NCBI GenBank assembly: GCA_029948415.1
Contig: JAJIZT010000001.1
Span: 98,457-162,456, forward strand
From: Cenarchaeum symbiont of Oopsacas minuta
GTDB lineage: Archaea; Thermoproteota; Nitrososphaeria; Nitrososphaerales; Nitrosopumilaceae
Length of the DNA: 64,000 bases
Reading direction: 5' to 3'
Below are positions 43,235-53,476 of the stretch, piece after piece. Below the pieces are notes generated by a model. That model did not search any database and was not told the origin of the DNA. It was given only the letters and a program-made list of their open reading frames with translations. The position numbers and the translations under genes are program-made. Every line of letters begins with the position of its first letter. Positions within the stretch are counted from its first letter, which is position 1.

Positions 43235-44448
43235 ATAATATCTTCTAGTACTGGATCGCCTTCAAAGGCTTCTTTTACCATCTCTGTTGAAATATTAATT
43301 TTGTATTTTTTTGTTCTGCCGTGTATGCCTTGATGGGATATACGACCAGATATTATGCCAGAGAGTTCTATATCACCTAGTATTTGGGTGGTTCTTCTAG
43401 GCGTTAAGGCATTCTGTCTAACGGTTTTTGCAAGATCTTTGTAAGCTGTGTATATCTCACCTGTAGAATTTCCTTTTGCACGCATTACAGCTAATAGTAC
43501 AAGTTTTTCGTGTAATGGATATGAACAAAGAGCCGAGACTTCTTTGTTTTCTTCTATTTTTTGAGAAGCGGTTCTAACGTGTTCTTTGGTAACCAGTTTT
43601 TTGTTCTCTCTTTCAGCTATCTCTCCAGCTACTCTAAGTAAATCAATGGCTCTGCGTGCATCGCCGTGTTCGCTGCCAGCCATGGCCGCACATAGATTAA
43701 GTGCTGCTTCATCAACACAGCCGCTACAAAACGCAGCATCAACACGATCATATAGTATCTTTCTTATCTGTTCTACTGTATAATTTGAAAAAACAACTTC
43801 TTCTTCACTAAGAGTACTTAGTGCTCGTGGATCTAGTTTTTCTTTAAATGTAAGATCGTTAGATATACCAACTAGAGTCAAGCTGCCTTTGTTTAGATGT
43901 TCATTAGCGCGTGTTAATTGATACAAAATATCTTTACCTGTTTTATGAACAAGTTGGGCAAGATAATCAATCTCATCTATAACAAATACTGCATTTATTT
44001 CATTTTCAGATATTGTAGACAATAATCTTTTAAAAACTTCTGCTGTAGACAAACCAGCTGCCGGTAATTTTTTTTCGTCGAGATCTAATTGACGGCCAAG
44101 GTTGACAAGTAATCCATAAAGAGTTGTCTCATCTTTAGAGTTTGCATAAAGTAATTTTATAGTGAAGTTTGTTTTTTTAACATGCTCTTGAATTTTACCA
44201 AGCACTTTTTTAACTACAAGTGTTTTACCAGTACCAGGTTTACCATAAACTAAAAGGTTTGATGGTCGAGATTGTTTTAGAATTGGTAATAATGATTGGG
44301 CAATAGATTTTTGTTCGATATCACGATGATAGATTACTTTTGGAATGTGAGTAAAATGTAATGTGTTTCTATTTTTTAAAATTGATGTGCCATTGGCTGC
44401 TTCTGTTAAAAGGGCATCAAGTGGGTCTTGTAATGTAATTGCACTCAT
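43231..44448 (-). CDS. cdc6: Orc1/Cdc6 replication initiator
   Basis: 405 aa. Walker A YGKPGTGKTLVVKK near residue 68, Walker B AVFVIDEIDYL near residue 153, sensor and lid, and a C-terminal winged helix (about 320-405). Binds origin repeats and loads MCM. Transcribed away from the repeat-bearing gap that begins at its start codon, the usual archaeal arrangement. Confidence 0.95.
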   Translation of the reverse strand: MSAITLQDPLDALLTEAANGTSILKNRNTLHFTHIPKVIYHRDIEQKSIAQSLLPILKQSRPSNLLVYGKPGTGKTLVVKKVLGKIQEHVKKTNFTIKLLYANSKDETTLYGLLVNLGRQLDLDEKKLPAAGLSTAEVFKRLLSTISENEINAVFVIDEIDYLAQLVHKTGKDILYQLTRANEHLNKGSLTLVGISNDLTFKEKLDPRALSTLSEEEVVFSNYTVEQIRKILYDRVDAAFCSGCVDEAALNLCAAMAGSEHGDARRAIDLLRVAGEIAERENKKLVTKEHVRTASQKIEENKEVSALCSYPLHEKLVLLAVMRAKGNSTGEIYTAYKDLAKTVRQNALTPRRTTQILGDIELSGIISGRISHQGIHGRTKKYKINISTEMVKEAFEGDPVLEDII

Positions 44449-44711
44449 TCTAGATCAGTACTCCATCTTTATTCTCTAATTGAACTGATCAAATTGCGAA
44501 TATTTACACTACTGATCAAGTTTATTGACTGATTGCAGACACACCATAATTTCGTCTCTAATGTCATCATTCATGAATATTTTCAATTATGTTTATAATA
44601 TTAATAATAATTTTTTTTAAAAAAAATAAAGAAAAGCATAGAGTGGAAAGTATGGTGTGTGTGTTTGGAACTATGTTAACAAGATGTTGTTATCATTTAA
44701 TAAATAAACTA

Positions 44712-44757
44712 AATAACCATATTTTGACCCTTTCATTTCCACTCTAGGCATAATTGA
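44712..44757. repeat. 46-bp origin-type direct repeat, copy 1
   Basis: Identical to 44773-44818 over 46 bp; contains CATATTTTGACC and TTCCACTCTAGGC. Likely Orc1/Cdc6 binding block; inferred from position. Confidence 0.8.
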
Positions 44758-44772
44758 AATATTAACAATGTT

Positions 44773-44818
44773 AATAACCATATTTTGACCCTTTCATTTC
44801 CACTCTAGGCATAATTGA
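44773..44818. repeat. 46-bp origin-type direct repeat, copy 2
   Basis: Perfect second copy, 15 bp after the first. Repeat period is 61 bp. A shorter third copy (CCATATTTTGACC core) is at 44861-44883. Confidence 0.8.
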
Positions 44819-44964
44819 CTGTTAATTATACACTAAAATTTAGTATATTTGTTAAGGTTTAACCATATTTTGACCTTTTTAGGCAGTCAATATTAACAAT
44901 TAAGAATATTAACAAATTTCGGTCAAAAAGTTCAATTGTCAAGGTTTGTTGATACTTGATCTTT

Positions 44965-45357
44965 ATGGCAAGAAAACGTATACGAATTGATATAGAAGAC
45001 TCTGATGGTGCCAAATATGATATCAAAGTAGAGGGGAATGTTACAAGAGAAAAAGTGCTTAAAATATTTGAGATGATGGAGTTGATGAATATTGAAGCAG
45101 AAGAGAACGCTGTCACACCAACCTCTGTTGGCGCAAAGATTTGGCATATAATTGATAAACATTATCCAGTTGGTCCGTTTACCTCTACTGGTATTAGAGA
45201 AAAGTATGAAGATGAATATAACGAACCAATAAAATTAAGTATTATATCTACATATTTGGCCAGATTTACAAATAGAGGTAAAACAAATCGCACAAAATCT
45301 GGTAAAGAATGGATTTATCAAATTCAAAGACCAACACCGATTTTAAATAAACCATAA
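44965..45357 (+). CDS. Hypothetical protein with winged-helix-like C-terminal domain
   Basis: 130 aa from ATG 44965 (a TTG at 44956 is possible). The N-terminal part contains beta strands and a helix; residues about 50-120 (VGAKIWHIIDKHYP, LSIISTYLARFTNRG, EWIYQIQ) look like a winged-helix DNA-binding domain. It is adjacent to the origin candidate, so a DNA-related role is plausible but not proven. Confidence 0.65.
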   Translation: MARKRIRIDIEDSDGAKYDIKVEGNVTREKVLKIFEMMELMNIEAEENAVTPTSVGAKIWHIIDKHYPVGPFTSTGIREKYEDEYNEPIKLSIISTYLARFTNRGKTNRTKSGKEWIYQIQRPTPILNKP

Positions 45358-45373
45358 AAAAATTTAATGATGA

Positions 45374-48166
45374 TTACCAATCATTTTTCAAAGACGGCTT
45401 TTGTTTTCTTTTAATATGTAAAAATTGATATATTTTATGACGATAAATTGTATACATAATTACGCTAGTTATAACACCTGCAAGCACAATCATCAGACCA
45501 CTATAATCTGTTTTGTATACAACACCACCGACAACATCAGAATTTGCTATAAATGATACTTGTTGTAAATCATCAACATTAACATTTTCCCAACTACTAA
45601 AAACTTCTCTAACCAAAAAAGAATAAACATCACGTGAGGGCGCAAATAAAATTACTGTGCTACCATATGGATAAATACCAGCACCTTCAGCATTAGATAC
45701 ATTTATCCACACAACTCTATCATAATGCACAACAAGATTATTATCTGAATTTACAACAACATTCAAAGAACCATCTATATGATCAAGAGGCCGTTCCCCA
45801 AAAATTACATTTGATATTACATAATTATATCCATTAATAGTATGTTCTACTGGAAATTCAAGATTAATTTGATCTGGCTTTATCTCCAAAACTTGTGGGG
45901 TTTGTATATTCTCATACAATTTGTTGTTTGATGATTGGATGCCCACCCCCAATTTTGTCCCATCATTTCCGATAGCCTGTATATCCAACAAAACAATTTT
46001 TTTAACTGTAAGCACAAACTCAGCAACAGCTAGAGAATATCCTTCTTTTTTAGCAGTAAAAACAATAGAAAATACCCCTTCACTATTTGGCGTAAACACA
46101 AACACATCATCTAGCATCTCTCTTACAGGCACAACTGAATCCACACCAACATCAATATCATCTATGTCTGAACTGATCGTTACGGACACATTCTGACCTA
46201 TTCTTGTCACTGCCAACGGCGGTAGCACATCAAAACGCATTTGATTGGTAAACAACTCTACATTGAACTTTGCTGTACCAAATGGAGCAAAAGCACTCAT
46301 GCTTGTAGAATTCACATCATATATGATTAATCTTTGATCTTTTATTTGGGCGTTTCCAGTGACAGAATTTGGTTCTGCACGCGCTAATGGAATTCCATAA
46401 GGATCTATTTTATGCATAACAAATGGAATTTCTTCTGCAGCATGAACTTTTTCTGGAACATCAAATTTAGCAGATACTACCGTTTGTGCAGGACGAATTT
46501 CACTATACGTCGGTTCCATGCCTTGCATTGAAGCTAGAACAAGCGAAACTTCATCAACTTTATCATATAACACGACACAACTTTCTTTAACAAAAGTTAA
46601 TTTTTTAGATACATCGTTGACGGTTACGGTAACTAGTGCACCTGAACCCAACGTTTCACTGACATCTAATACTGCTCCATCTAAATCTACAACACAAATC
46701 ATAGCTAGGGGCTGTTGTATACCAACAAATGTTGGTAAGGGAATTATCACAAGCTTGTACGTTTCTTTATATGGTGTTGTAGATGTTATCTTGGTTTGTG
46801 ATCGTTCAAGATCAGGACCAGAAGCAAATATGTCATACGTACCAAAATTCTCGGCAACAATATCAAATTTTACCGCATGTAACATACGTCCATCAGTAAC
46901 ACCTCCATGCATAAGTATTGAATCTGAATGAACCAAACCAGTAGAAGAGAGAAGAACCGTTTGTCCATCTAGTTTTATCGGAGTTATTTTTTCGGCTATT
47001 ACTTTACCCGATTTGATCTCTGGTGTTAAACCTGTAAAATTTTCTACTGTGGCATTGACACTTGAATATTCTATCGTATATAACGAAACAACTCCCACAA
47101 ATTTATCCATGCCTACTTTAGGATAAGCCCACACTACAGCTATATTTGGCGACGATCCACTAATTGTACTTACTAAAGACTCAGCTACTGTGTCTATTTT
47201 AGCAGAACCTACTATAAGGGAAGTTTGAGCTGATCCAAACCCTTGAACACTAGCTGATATTACCGCCGAGCCAGCCTTGTGTGTGGATATTTGCTTAAAC
47301 CCGACCCCATCGATCATTGAAATTCGTGCTACATCCTCACGCGCAGATCCTAGAAATTTTTTAATTCTTACTACATCTGTATTGCTAGAAGAGATCTGTA
47401 CATCCACCACACGTGGAGGTTTGAACGGCTTGCCATCTTTTTCAAACCAAACTACCAACAACACTTCAGAGTTTTCCATGGCTATTGCAGGCGCTATTGC
47501 CATTTTGATTATTATTTGATTTTGTTGTTTTACAATTTCATGTTCTCCATGTTTCAAATGTAACGCATTTGCAAATACCATGCCAGTTCCACGTACATCG
47601 ACCTCAAATTTTGCATAATGCGTACCAGCAAGGATAGTTATCGAGTTTGGAACAAATATAGATCCAGAAGAGTCTAGAAAAACCTCAATGTTTGCATCTG
47701 CCAAAACAGGAACTCCATTATCATCTGTTATTATAACAAACCCCGTAGCAGTTTTAGCTCTAGTTATATTTGATAAAATTATCTCTAATTTATGTGGCTT
47801 TCCTCCAGTAGAATAGATCTGTGATGTTGTTTTAATCACATTACCATCAACTTCCACATACAGTGTTACGTTTCCGTCTCTATATGGTGTAATTTTGAAT
47901 ATTCCATGATTTGATCCAGGAAGTATCGTTACAGAAACATCCGCAGTTATTTTAGACGAATCTTCTAAATTCAAAGAAAAAACTCCACCAGAAGGTTCTT
48001 CTAATACCAACACGCCCTCATAAGTAATACCTTGTATCATCTCGGGTGGTATCCAAAGATATGCTTCTTCTGCCAAGGCAGATTGGTTGATCACACCAAA
48101 TCCAAACACAACAAACACAATATACAATGCAAATTGATTCCATTGTATAGATAATGGCAAAGGCAT
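45374..48166 (-). CDS. Very large surface protein with Ig-like repeats and C-terminal anchor
   Basis: 930 aa. Signal peptide ending near SALA (about residue 32), repeated beta-sandwich-type segments (for example GSNHGIFKITPYRDGNVTLYV and LAGTHYAKFEVDVRGTG), and a C-terminal membrane helix with a basic tail KRKQKPS. The repeats resemble bacterial and archaeal Ig-like or S-layer-associated adhesion domains. Last gene of the minus-strand secretion-like locus; 1 nt after the 885-aa gene. Confidence 0.78.
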   Translation of the reverse strand: MPLPLSIQWNQFALYIVFVVFGFGVINQSALAEEAYLWIPPEMIQGITYEGVLVLEEPSGGVFSLNLEDSSKITADVSVTILPGSNHGIFKITPYRDGNVTLYVEVDGNVIKTTSQIYSTGGKPHKLEIILSNITRAKTATGFVIITDDNGVPVLADANIEVFLDSSGSIFVPNSITILAGTHYAKFEVDVRGTGMVFANALHLKHGEHEIVKQQNQIIIKMAIAPAIAMENSEVLLVVWFEKDGKPFKPPRVVDVQISSSNTDVVRIKKFLGSAREDVARISMIDGVGFKQISTHKAGSAVISASVQGFGSAQTSLIVGSAKIDTVAESLVSTISGSSPNIAVVWAYPKVGMDKFVGVVSLYTIEYSSVNATVENFTGLTPEIKSGKVIAEKITPIKLDGQTVLLSSTGLVHSDSILMHGGVTDGRMLHAVKFDIVAENFGTYDIFASGPDLERSQTKITSTTPYKETYKLVIIPLPTFVGIQQPLAMICVVDLDGAVLDVSETLGSGALVTVTVNDVSKKLTFVKESCVVLYDKVDEVSLVLASMQGMEPTYSEIRPAQTVVSAKFDVPEKVHAAEEIPFVMHKIDPYGIPLARAEPNSVTGNAQIKDQRLIIYDVNSTSMSAFAPFGTAKFNVELFTNQMRFDVLPPLAVTRIGQNVSVTISSDIDDIDVGVDSVVPVREMLDDVFVFTPNSEGVFSIVFTAKKEGYSLAVAEFVLTVKKIVLLDIQAIGNDGTKLGVGIQSSNNKLYENIQTPQVLEIKPDQINLEFPVEHTINGYNYVISNVIFGERPLDHIDGSLNVVVNSDNNLVVHYDRVVWINVSNAEGAGIYPYGSTVILFAPSRDVYSFLVREVFSSWENVNVDDLQQVSFIANSDVVGGVVYKTDYSGLMIVLAGVITSVIMYTIYRHKIYQFLHIKRKQKPSLKNDW

Positions 48167-48167
48167 T

Positions 48168-50825
48168 CTATGACATTCCTACGATAATGGATCCGCTAGT
48201 AAATCCTGCAGCTGTATGTACATATGCAGACGTAGTACTAGTTGCATGCACTCCTGAACTATACTCATCGATCGTCGGTACAGGCGTTCCATGTGCATCA
48301 AGACCTACACGAACCACAAACTCGATCATATCTCCTGCATTCACATCAACTTCCGCTATGTGACTTGTTTGCATAGGCGAATATTCTATATGCACTTGAT
48401 GCATTGTATTAAATTTAGAAAGACCACCATTGTCATAATATCGAGATGGACTGAATGGTAACGTATCATATGTAGCATTAATTACGTTTGATACTACGCT
48501 TGCTGTCCCAGCATTTGCTTTGTAAATTCGTTCTGTTTTTATATGTTTGAAATTTTTATACACATCAACCTCTGCTACTAACGCAGAGATCTGACCACGG
48601 TTAAGCGCAATAATTAATTCGTTGGCATGATTTGTGGCCAAACTATTCATATTGCTGATTGATTCAGGTGGAGGAAAATAATACCAATACCCCACCGATT
48701 TGGTAGATCTTACTGGGAAAACTTTGTTATAACTTCCATGTGCTTTGGCCAATTCTCCAGTGTAATTGGAATTCATTGTAAAAGTCGCACTACCGCTTAT
48801 ACCGTTTATGTCTATTATGCCATATGTCTTTCCTGTATGTGAAGCTGTTACAAATGTCGATGTACTAGCTTCTGTTGTAGTATAGACTGTTGAATCGCCT
48901 ACTCCATACCTTGCATTTGTTGCCATATTTTCTTGTATGGGAACGATTTGAGTTGTGGCCGCAATATGAGCCAACTGTACGGTCATATTGATGCCATCTA
49001 CGGTGGCATGCATTTTTTTGGTACCTGGCACTATGGGGATCATAATGGCCGAACCTGCTTCATAGTTGGCATTTAGGTATGAAAGGGCAATTTCATCCAC
49101 CAAAACATTTTCAATCGTTGAAGCAGCAGGCAACACCCAACGGACATAGGCATGAGGCACATAGATGAGCTTACCATCTTCTAAAGGGGCAAGCTGTACG
49201 ACTTTGTCATTCACAGCATCCAACATAAGCGTATTAAATTCTCCAACATGCCCAGTAGAGTTGGGATATAGTCTGAGCACCCCTCCAGCAGAATCACCTG
49301 TATCAAAATCAACATCAGCGGTAGGTAGCGAAATAGATCCGTCAGAAGCCGTTATTGAAATAGCCGAAGTAAATCCATCTCTTTCTATGCGATATGGCGT
49401 ATTTGCTGCAAGCCCTGTTATTTCAAAACGTGGAGAATCAAAGTTTGGTATTTCACCTCTTACTAATATGACATAAAATGAATTGGTTGTAACAGTCAGA
49501 TTGGCAGAATATGGAATTGAAAGTGTTGTCTTGTAATACATATTATCACCAAACATGCTAGTGCTAATGCCTGGTTTATTAGGAACAAACGCCGTGTTTA
49601 TCTCACGTATGTCTACTTGTGCTATGTAACTAGAATTGTAACAATCTACTATTTTTAAATATCGAAATAATCCTTCATAGTTTACATCAATTGCATTATT
49701 CGTATGATGATATATGTTATATTTGGCTATTTTTTCAAATGCTTTACCATTTGTATCTACATAGATACACAAAAATATGCGATGCCCATCACTGCGATCT
49801 AAATCTATATTCATGGATCCAATTGTACGATATGATAGAGTTTCAAAATCAAAAATTATTTCATTTTGATTTGATTTTACAGTAGCATATGTTGACACAT
49901 CATCATCAAAAGCTGCATTTAGATTAGTTACATGATCAGATTGCACAGAAATATTCTCAGGAGCAGCTGAAATACGCAAAACAGTCTGTATCTCTGATGC
50001 TGAATTATTTGGTCTCCCAGAAATTTCTATCATGGATCCATTTCGTATTGTACCACTTAGCAATATGGTTTGATTAGCTAATTGTGGATCTAATTTTACC
50101 ATAATTTGACCTATTCCATAAAACATTAGATAGTCATGATTTACAACCGCATGAGTATTACCAGTATGACTTTTACTAACATAACCTAAAATATTTGGGC
50201 CATCTTGTTTTTTTATAATATGCCCCAAATAATAATATGAACCATCAAAAGTGGGAATGGACATTACTTTTGATACATCCACATCACCTAACACAAATGC
50301 ATAGTCGTCGGTTTGATGAGCTGCCGAATATGGCTGTACGGTTCTTTCGATTCCAAGTTGTTCTCTGTTGCCCGATATGATACTACCTTTGGTTGAGACT
50401 TGTACTATATTCATATGCGTGCCTACAGATCCACTCGATACTGAATTAAGAGATAAATTTCCACTAGCAGCAAATATGTTACCTAGACTTGTGATCACAT
50501 AGACGTCCTTTTCTGAGTAATTACCAGACACAACTATGTCACTAGTAGGATTTAGCGTTGTTTCATATGCTTGTATTAATTCTATACCAACTCCATCCAT
50601 AGTTTTTATCGCTATAACATGGGAAGACTCTATACCTTTATTGTGAATTACAAGATCTCCATCTTTGATCAAGACATCTAAATTTTCGGATCCTTTTAGA
50701 TTTTGAACCGCGGTTATCTCCTTTGAAGTCATGGCCAACTCTGCCCCATCGATCATAAAACCTAGAATTGTTCCTACTGTGATCGTGGCTATGAAGGCTA
50801 TGCCGATAGCTACTAGTGGTATCAT
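48168..50825 (-). CDS. Large extracellular protein with pilin-like N-terminal helix
   Basis: 885 aa. The first 23 residues form one hydrophobic helix (MIPLVAIGIAFIATITVG) with no basic residue before it, like an uncleaved anchor or a pilin helix; the remainder is a long beta-rich, Thr/Ser/Asn-rich domain with many N-x-S/T sites. No catalytic motif seen. Adjacent to the 930-aa surface protein by 1 nt and to the 291-aa secreted protein, so probably part of one surface structure. Confidence 0.72.
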   Translation of the reverse strand: MIPLVAIGIAFIATITVGTILGFMIDGAELAMTSKEITAVQNLKGSENLDVLIKDGDLVIHNKGIESSHVIAIKTMDGVGIELIQAYETTLNPTSDIVVSGNYSEKDVYVITSLGNIFAASGNLSLNSVSSGSVGTHMNIVQVSTKGSIISGNREQLGIERTVQPYSAAHQTDDYAFVLGDVDVSKVMSIPTFDGSYYYLGHIIKKQDGPNILGYVSKSHTGNTHAVVNHDYLMFYGIGQIMVKLDPQLANQTILLSGTIRNGSMIEISGRPNNSASEIQTVLRISAAPENISVQSDHVTNLNAAFDDDVSTYATVKSNQNEIIFDFETLSYRTIGSMNIDLDRSDGHRIFLCIYVDTNGKAFEKIAKYNIYHHTNNAIDVNYEGLFRYLKIVDCYNSSYIAQVDIREINTAFVPNKPGISTSMFGDNMYYKTTLSIPYSANLTVTTNSFYVILVRGEIPNFDSPRFEITGLAANTPYRIERDGFTSAISITASDGSISLPTADVDFDTGDSAGGVLRLYPNSTGHVGEFNTLMLDAVNDKVVQLAPLEDGKLIYVPHAYVRWVLPAASTIENVLVDEIALSYLNANYEAGSAIMIPIVPGTKKMHATVDGINMTVQLAHIAATTQIVPIQENMATNARYGVGDSTVYTTTEASTSTFVTASHTGKTYGIIDINGISGSATFTMNSNYTGELAKAHGSYNKVFPVRSTKSVGYWYYFPPPESISNMNSLATNHANELIIALNRGQISALVAEVDVYKNFKHIKTERIYKANAGTASVVSNVINATYDTLPFSPSRYYDNGGLSKFNTMHQVHIEYSPMQTSHIAEVDVNAGDMIEFVVRVGLDAHGTPVPTIDEYSSGVHATSTTSAYVHTAAGFTSGSIIVGMS

Positions 50826-50847
50826 ACATTATAAAATAATATTTAAT

Positions 50848-51723
50848 TTAAGGAATCAATTCTAGTGTATTTGAAGCGTTCTTGATTGACTTTATTATGG
50901 CATTGTATACTAGCGAAAACATATGCAACGTCTCTGAATCAATTTCAGGATATACGTCCGACAACGGTTCATGCTTTGACACATTTATCACAATGTCGGA
51001 AGGTGGTTTATCCTCACGCACGAATTCTTTGATTGCATCTGCACTATTCTTTAACGCAACAAATGATGACTCGTTTGAGATTTGTACAGTAAACCGGTTA
51101 TTAAAAGTAGAAAGCTGACTCTTTGCTTCAATTCGTATAGGAAATGGAAATTCTTCTTGAATAAACATCTTTAATTCTGGATAACCTATCTCATACGTTG
51201 GTATATCCAAACTTAGACGTTCCCTAACCAACATCTCGGATCCGAATCCATAATGTAAAGGTCCATTACCCCAGGATCTGCCAACTGAGAGTACCTTTGG
51301 ATCATATTCAGTAGATAAAGAAAACGGCAAAAAAAGTGTCCTCTCTATTGATTCAGCATATTTTCTATTTATTACGTGAGCAGATTTTGTTTCAAATGAA
51401 AGGGGGTCAATATGTAACACGGCATTTTGTAAATTTCCATCATGCTCTATCTTTGCCTGAACCACCCACACATTTCCATACGGCCCTTGTAACATTTCTT
51501 CAAAGGAAAGCATTACATCATAACAAGGATCAAAAGATGCATCAAAACGATATTCATAATCGCAAATAGTATAATAATATCCCACGTGGGGCTCTATACC
51601 TGATCCTAAAAACCATGATGTAGGCGAGTCTTGAGCCCAACTATATGGTACAAGAACCGTAAGGATCGATAAACACAATATCGTAGCTATTGATACTCGC
51701 ACACACAACAAAATACTAGACAA
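50848..51723 (-). CDS. Secreted hypothetical protein
   Basis: 291 aa. Signal peptide ending near YSWAQ (about residue 30) and a mixed domain with two Cys near residue 54 and 67 (CDYEYRFDASFDPC). No family recognised. Same transcript direction as the surrounding surface genes. Confidence 0.68.
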   Translation of the reverse strand: MSSILLCVRVSIATILCLSILTVLVPYSWAQDSPTSWFLGSGIEPHVGYYYTICDYEYRFDASFDPCYDVMLSFEEMLQGPYGNVWVVQAKIEHDGNLQNAVLHIDPLSFETKSAHVINRKYAESIERTLFLPFSLSTEYDPKVLSVGRSWGNGPLHYGFGSEMLVRERLSLDIPTYEIGYPELKMFIQEEFPFPIRIEAKSQLSTFNNRFTVQISNESSFVALKNSADAIKEFVREDKPPSDIVINVSKHEPLSDVYPEIDSETLHMFSLVYNAIIKSIKNASNTLELIP

Positions 51724-51753
51724 TTTAAAGCCAAAAACACGGTAATATTCGAA

Positions 51754-52134
51754 TCAACATTTGCGTTCAAATCCTCTACATGCGCTAGTTTTGGTAAAAC
51801 CGTCACTGTAATTCATTTCCTTTGACCAATCTAAATTTATTTTTCTTATTTGATCCATGGCAGACTTGGCATCTTTTTTTACAGTAATCTGATATTTCCA
51901 CCTTGAACCATCGTGGTCATCCCAAACTACTAGTATGTGATTTATGTCCACGTATGTAATACTCTTAATATCTGACCAACGCGGCGATAAAATTATGCCA
52001 TCTAATTTTGTTTTATATATTATGCCAAGATTTGTCACACACAATACTGTACCAATTTTTGTTGGTTTATCATTGGACGTCCATAACACTACTTCACATT
52101 CATCCTTTTTTAGATCCATATGATTTGTAGACAT
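51754..52134 (-). CDS. Small soluble protein in the secretion-like locus
   Basis: 126 aa. The middle part (VLWTSNDKPTKIGTVLCVTNLGIIYK, then SPRWSDIKSITYVD) has the strand order of a small PH/GRAM-like or Sm-like beta domain. No signal peptide. Function unknown. Placed between the VirB6-like and secreted proteins. Confidence 0.6.
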   Translation of the reverse strand: MSTNHMDLKKDECEVVLWTSNDKPTKIGTVLCVTNLGIIYKTKLDGIILSPRWSDIKSITYVDINHILVVWDDHDGSRWKYQITVKKDAKSAMDQIRKINLDWSKEMNYSDGFTKTSACRGFERKC

Positions 52135-52183
52135 TAATATCCAACATACGTTATCTTAAAAGTTCAAAATCTCTTTAAATTAT

Positions 52184-53476
52184 CTACCTGTCGCTTCGTT
52201 TTAAATTAGAACGAATCAAAGTTTTCCTGTTGGATGCATAACCTACTCTGTCACTTATATTTTGGTATGCCATAACTCCTTTTTGTAACGCAAAACTGCC
52301 TAAATGTATAATAGAGCTCGTACCTGCATGTGCAGCAAAACCTCCCATATTCGTCATTGATCGCGAAAATGTGTTTAACTGAGGAACTATGATTGTAGGC
52401 ATAAATGCAATCAATGCTAGAACCGTAATAGACACAAACCACGAATGTAACGCATTTGGGATTTTACAATTTGGGGATGAATGAGGACTCTCACATGTAA
52501 AATCTGCTAGATATGCAGAACCTCCAGCAATTGCAAGTGCGGTAAATATGGGCAATAACAAAAGTGCCACCAACATATCTCGTATTTTATTAGACAGTTT
52601 TGTAAAATATGGCACGAGTCCGAGCATCTCGGTTATTGGAATTATGATCATAAAGACTCCCGTAAGGACGATCCTACCAGTTCCGACCATGATCATTGTA
52701 ACCACGACCATTAGAACAAAAATGCCTCGAAAAAAGCTCAAAAATATATCTGTGAGTGTATCGGATATAGGTTGATTATCTGGATGATGTGATGATTCTA
52801 CTGGACATTTATCCTCCCATACAGATTCTGAATCTGTATGTGTGTTACCAGATAGCGTATTTACTATCGTATCCCATGGGCTGTTTAAACCTGCAAAATG
52901 ATCGGGTTTTACGTTGTCTATGCAATTATAACTAATGCCAGAAACTTTGGATAGTATGTACTCTGTGTGTTCGTACAAATATTCTGGCCCTGCTGGAGAA
53001 ATTATCCAATGAGAGACCCCCTCTACCCCCGCAGCTGCTGTATCCCATACATATGGAAAAAACGTAAAAAAGAAAAGCATGATTATGGTTTTTGTAAATA
53101 TGCGATATCCGGTACCAGAGCTTAGAAAACTTGCTTTTTCAAAAACCATGGATATGGCAGCCATGCCAATACCTAGTCCCATGAGTGCGCCCCACACATT
53201 TCTAAGCTGTGAATATTTGGCAAATGCCGCATTACCGATCTCTTGACCATCTACTACTTGATAGTCAAACCTTGGAATTTCAGTAGTTAGATAAATTATG
53301 GAATCACTGAGAAGATCACTAAATTGTACAACTAGAGACACCATTGCTCCGATGGCAACTACTGCGCCGATCATAAGAAGACCTATTGCAAATCCCCTAC
53401 GTCTTTTTCGTGCTGATTCAAATTTATTATGCATATGTGTTTCACTGTATACTAGTTGCATGTCTTTTAAGATCAT
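52184..53476 (-). CDS. Polytopic membrane protein, VirB6/TrbL-like
   Basis: 430 aa with about seven membrane helices, including a long central run LTDIFLSFFRGIFVLM...TGVFMIIIPITEML and a late helix before IPNALHSWF. A large Cys-containing periplasm-side loop (about 165-240) lies between helices 3 and 4. This topology and the KIRDMLVALLLLPIF segment resemble VirB6/TrbL inner-membrane proteins of type IV secretion, an inference. It overlaps the TadC-like gene by 4 nt (ATGA), so the two are translationally coupled. Confidence 0.6.
   Translation of the reverse strand: MILKDMQLVYSETHMHNKFESARKRRRGFAIGLLMIGAVVAIGAMVSLVVQFSDLLSDSIIYLTTEIPRFDYQVVDGQEIGNAAFAKYSQLRNVWGALMGLGIGMAAISMVFEKASFLSSGTGYRIFTKTIIMLFFFTFFPYVWDTAAAGVEGVSHWIISPAGPEYLYEHTEYILSKVSGISYNCIDNVKPDHFAGLNSPWDTIVNTLSGNTHTDSESVWEDKCPVESSHHPDNQPISDTLTDIFLSFFRGIFVLMVVVTMIMVGTGRIVLTGVFMIIIPITEMLGLVPYFTKLSNKIRDMLVALLLLPIFTALAIAGGSAYLADFTCESPHSSPNCKIPNALHSWFVSITVLALIAFMPTIIVPQLNTFSRSMTNMGGFAAHAGTSSIIHLGSFALQKGVMAYQNISDRVGYASNRKTLIRSNLKRSDR

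Larger units (their letters stand above)
44449..44955. other. oriC: Candidate replication origin (oriC)
   Basis: About 500 bp without genes next to orc1/cdc6. From left to right: a nearly pure A/T tract (44588-44632) suitable for unwinding, a partial inverted repeat of the element at 44636-44656, two perfect 46-bp direct repeats (listed separately), a third partial copy at 44861-44883 and the motif GGTCAAAA at 44921-44928 in the opposite orientation to TTTTGACC of the repeats. This arrangement of origin-recognition-like boxes flanking an unwinding element next to the initiator gene is typical of archaeal origins. Confidence 0.68.

Noticed and set aside
44478-44500. Third copy of the 45-bp repeat near the cdc6 start
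   Set aside because: Only short matching pieces (TTGAAC, GATCAAA, TTGCGAA) with gaps; below what I would call a repeat.
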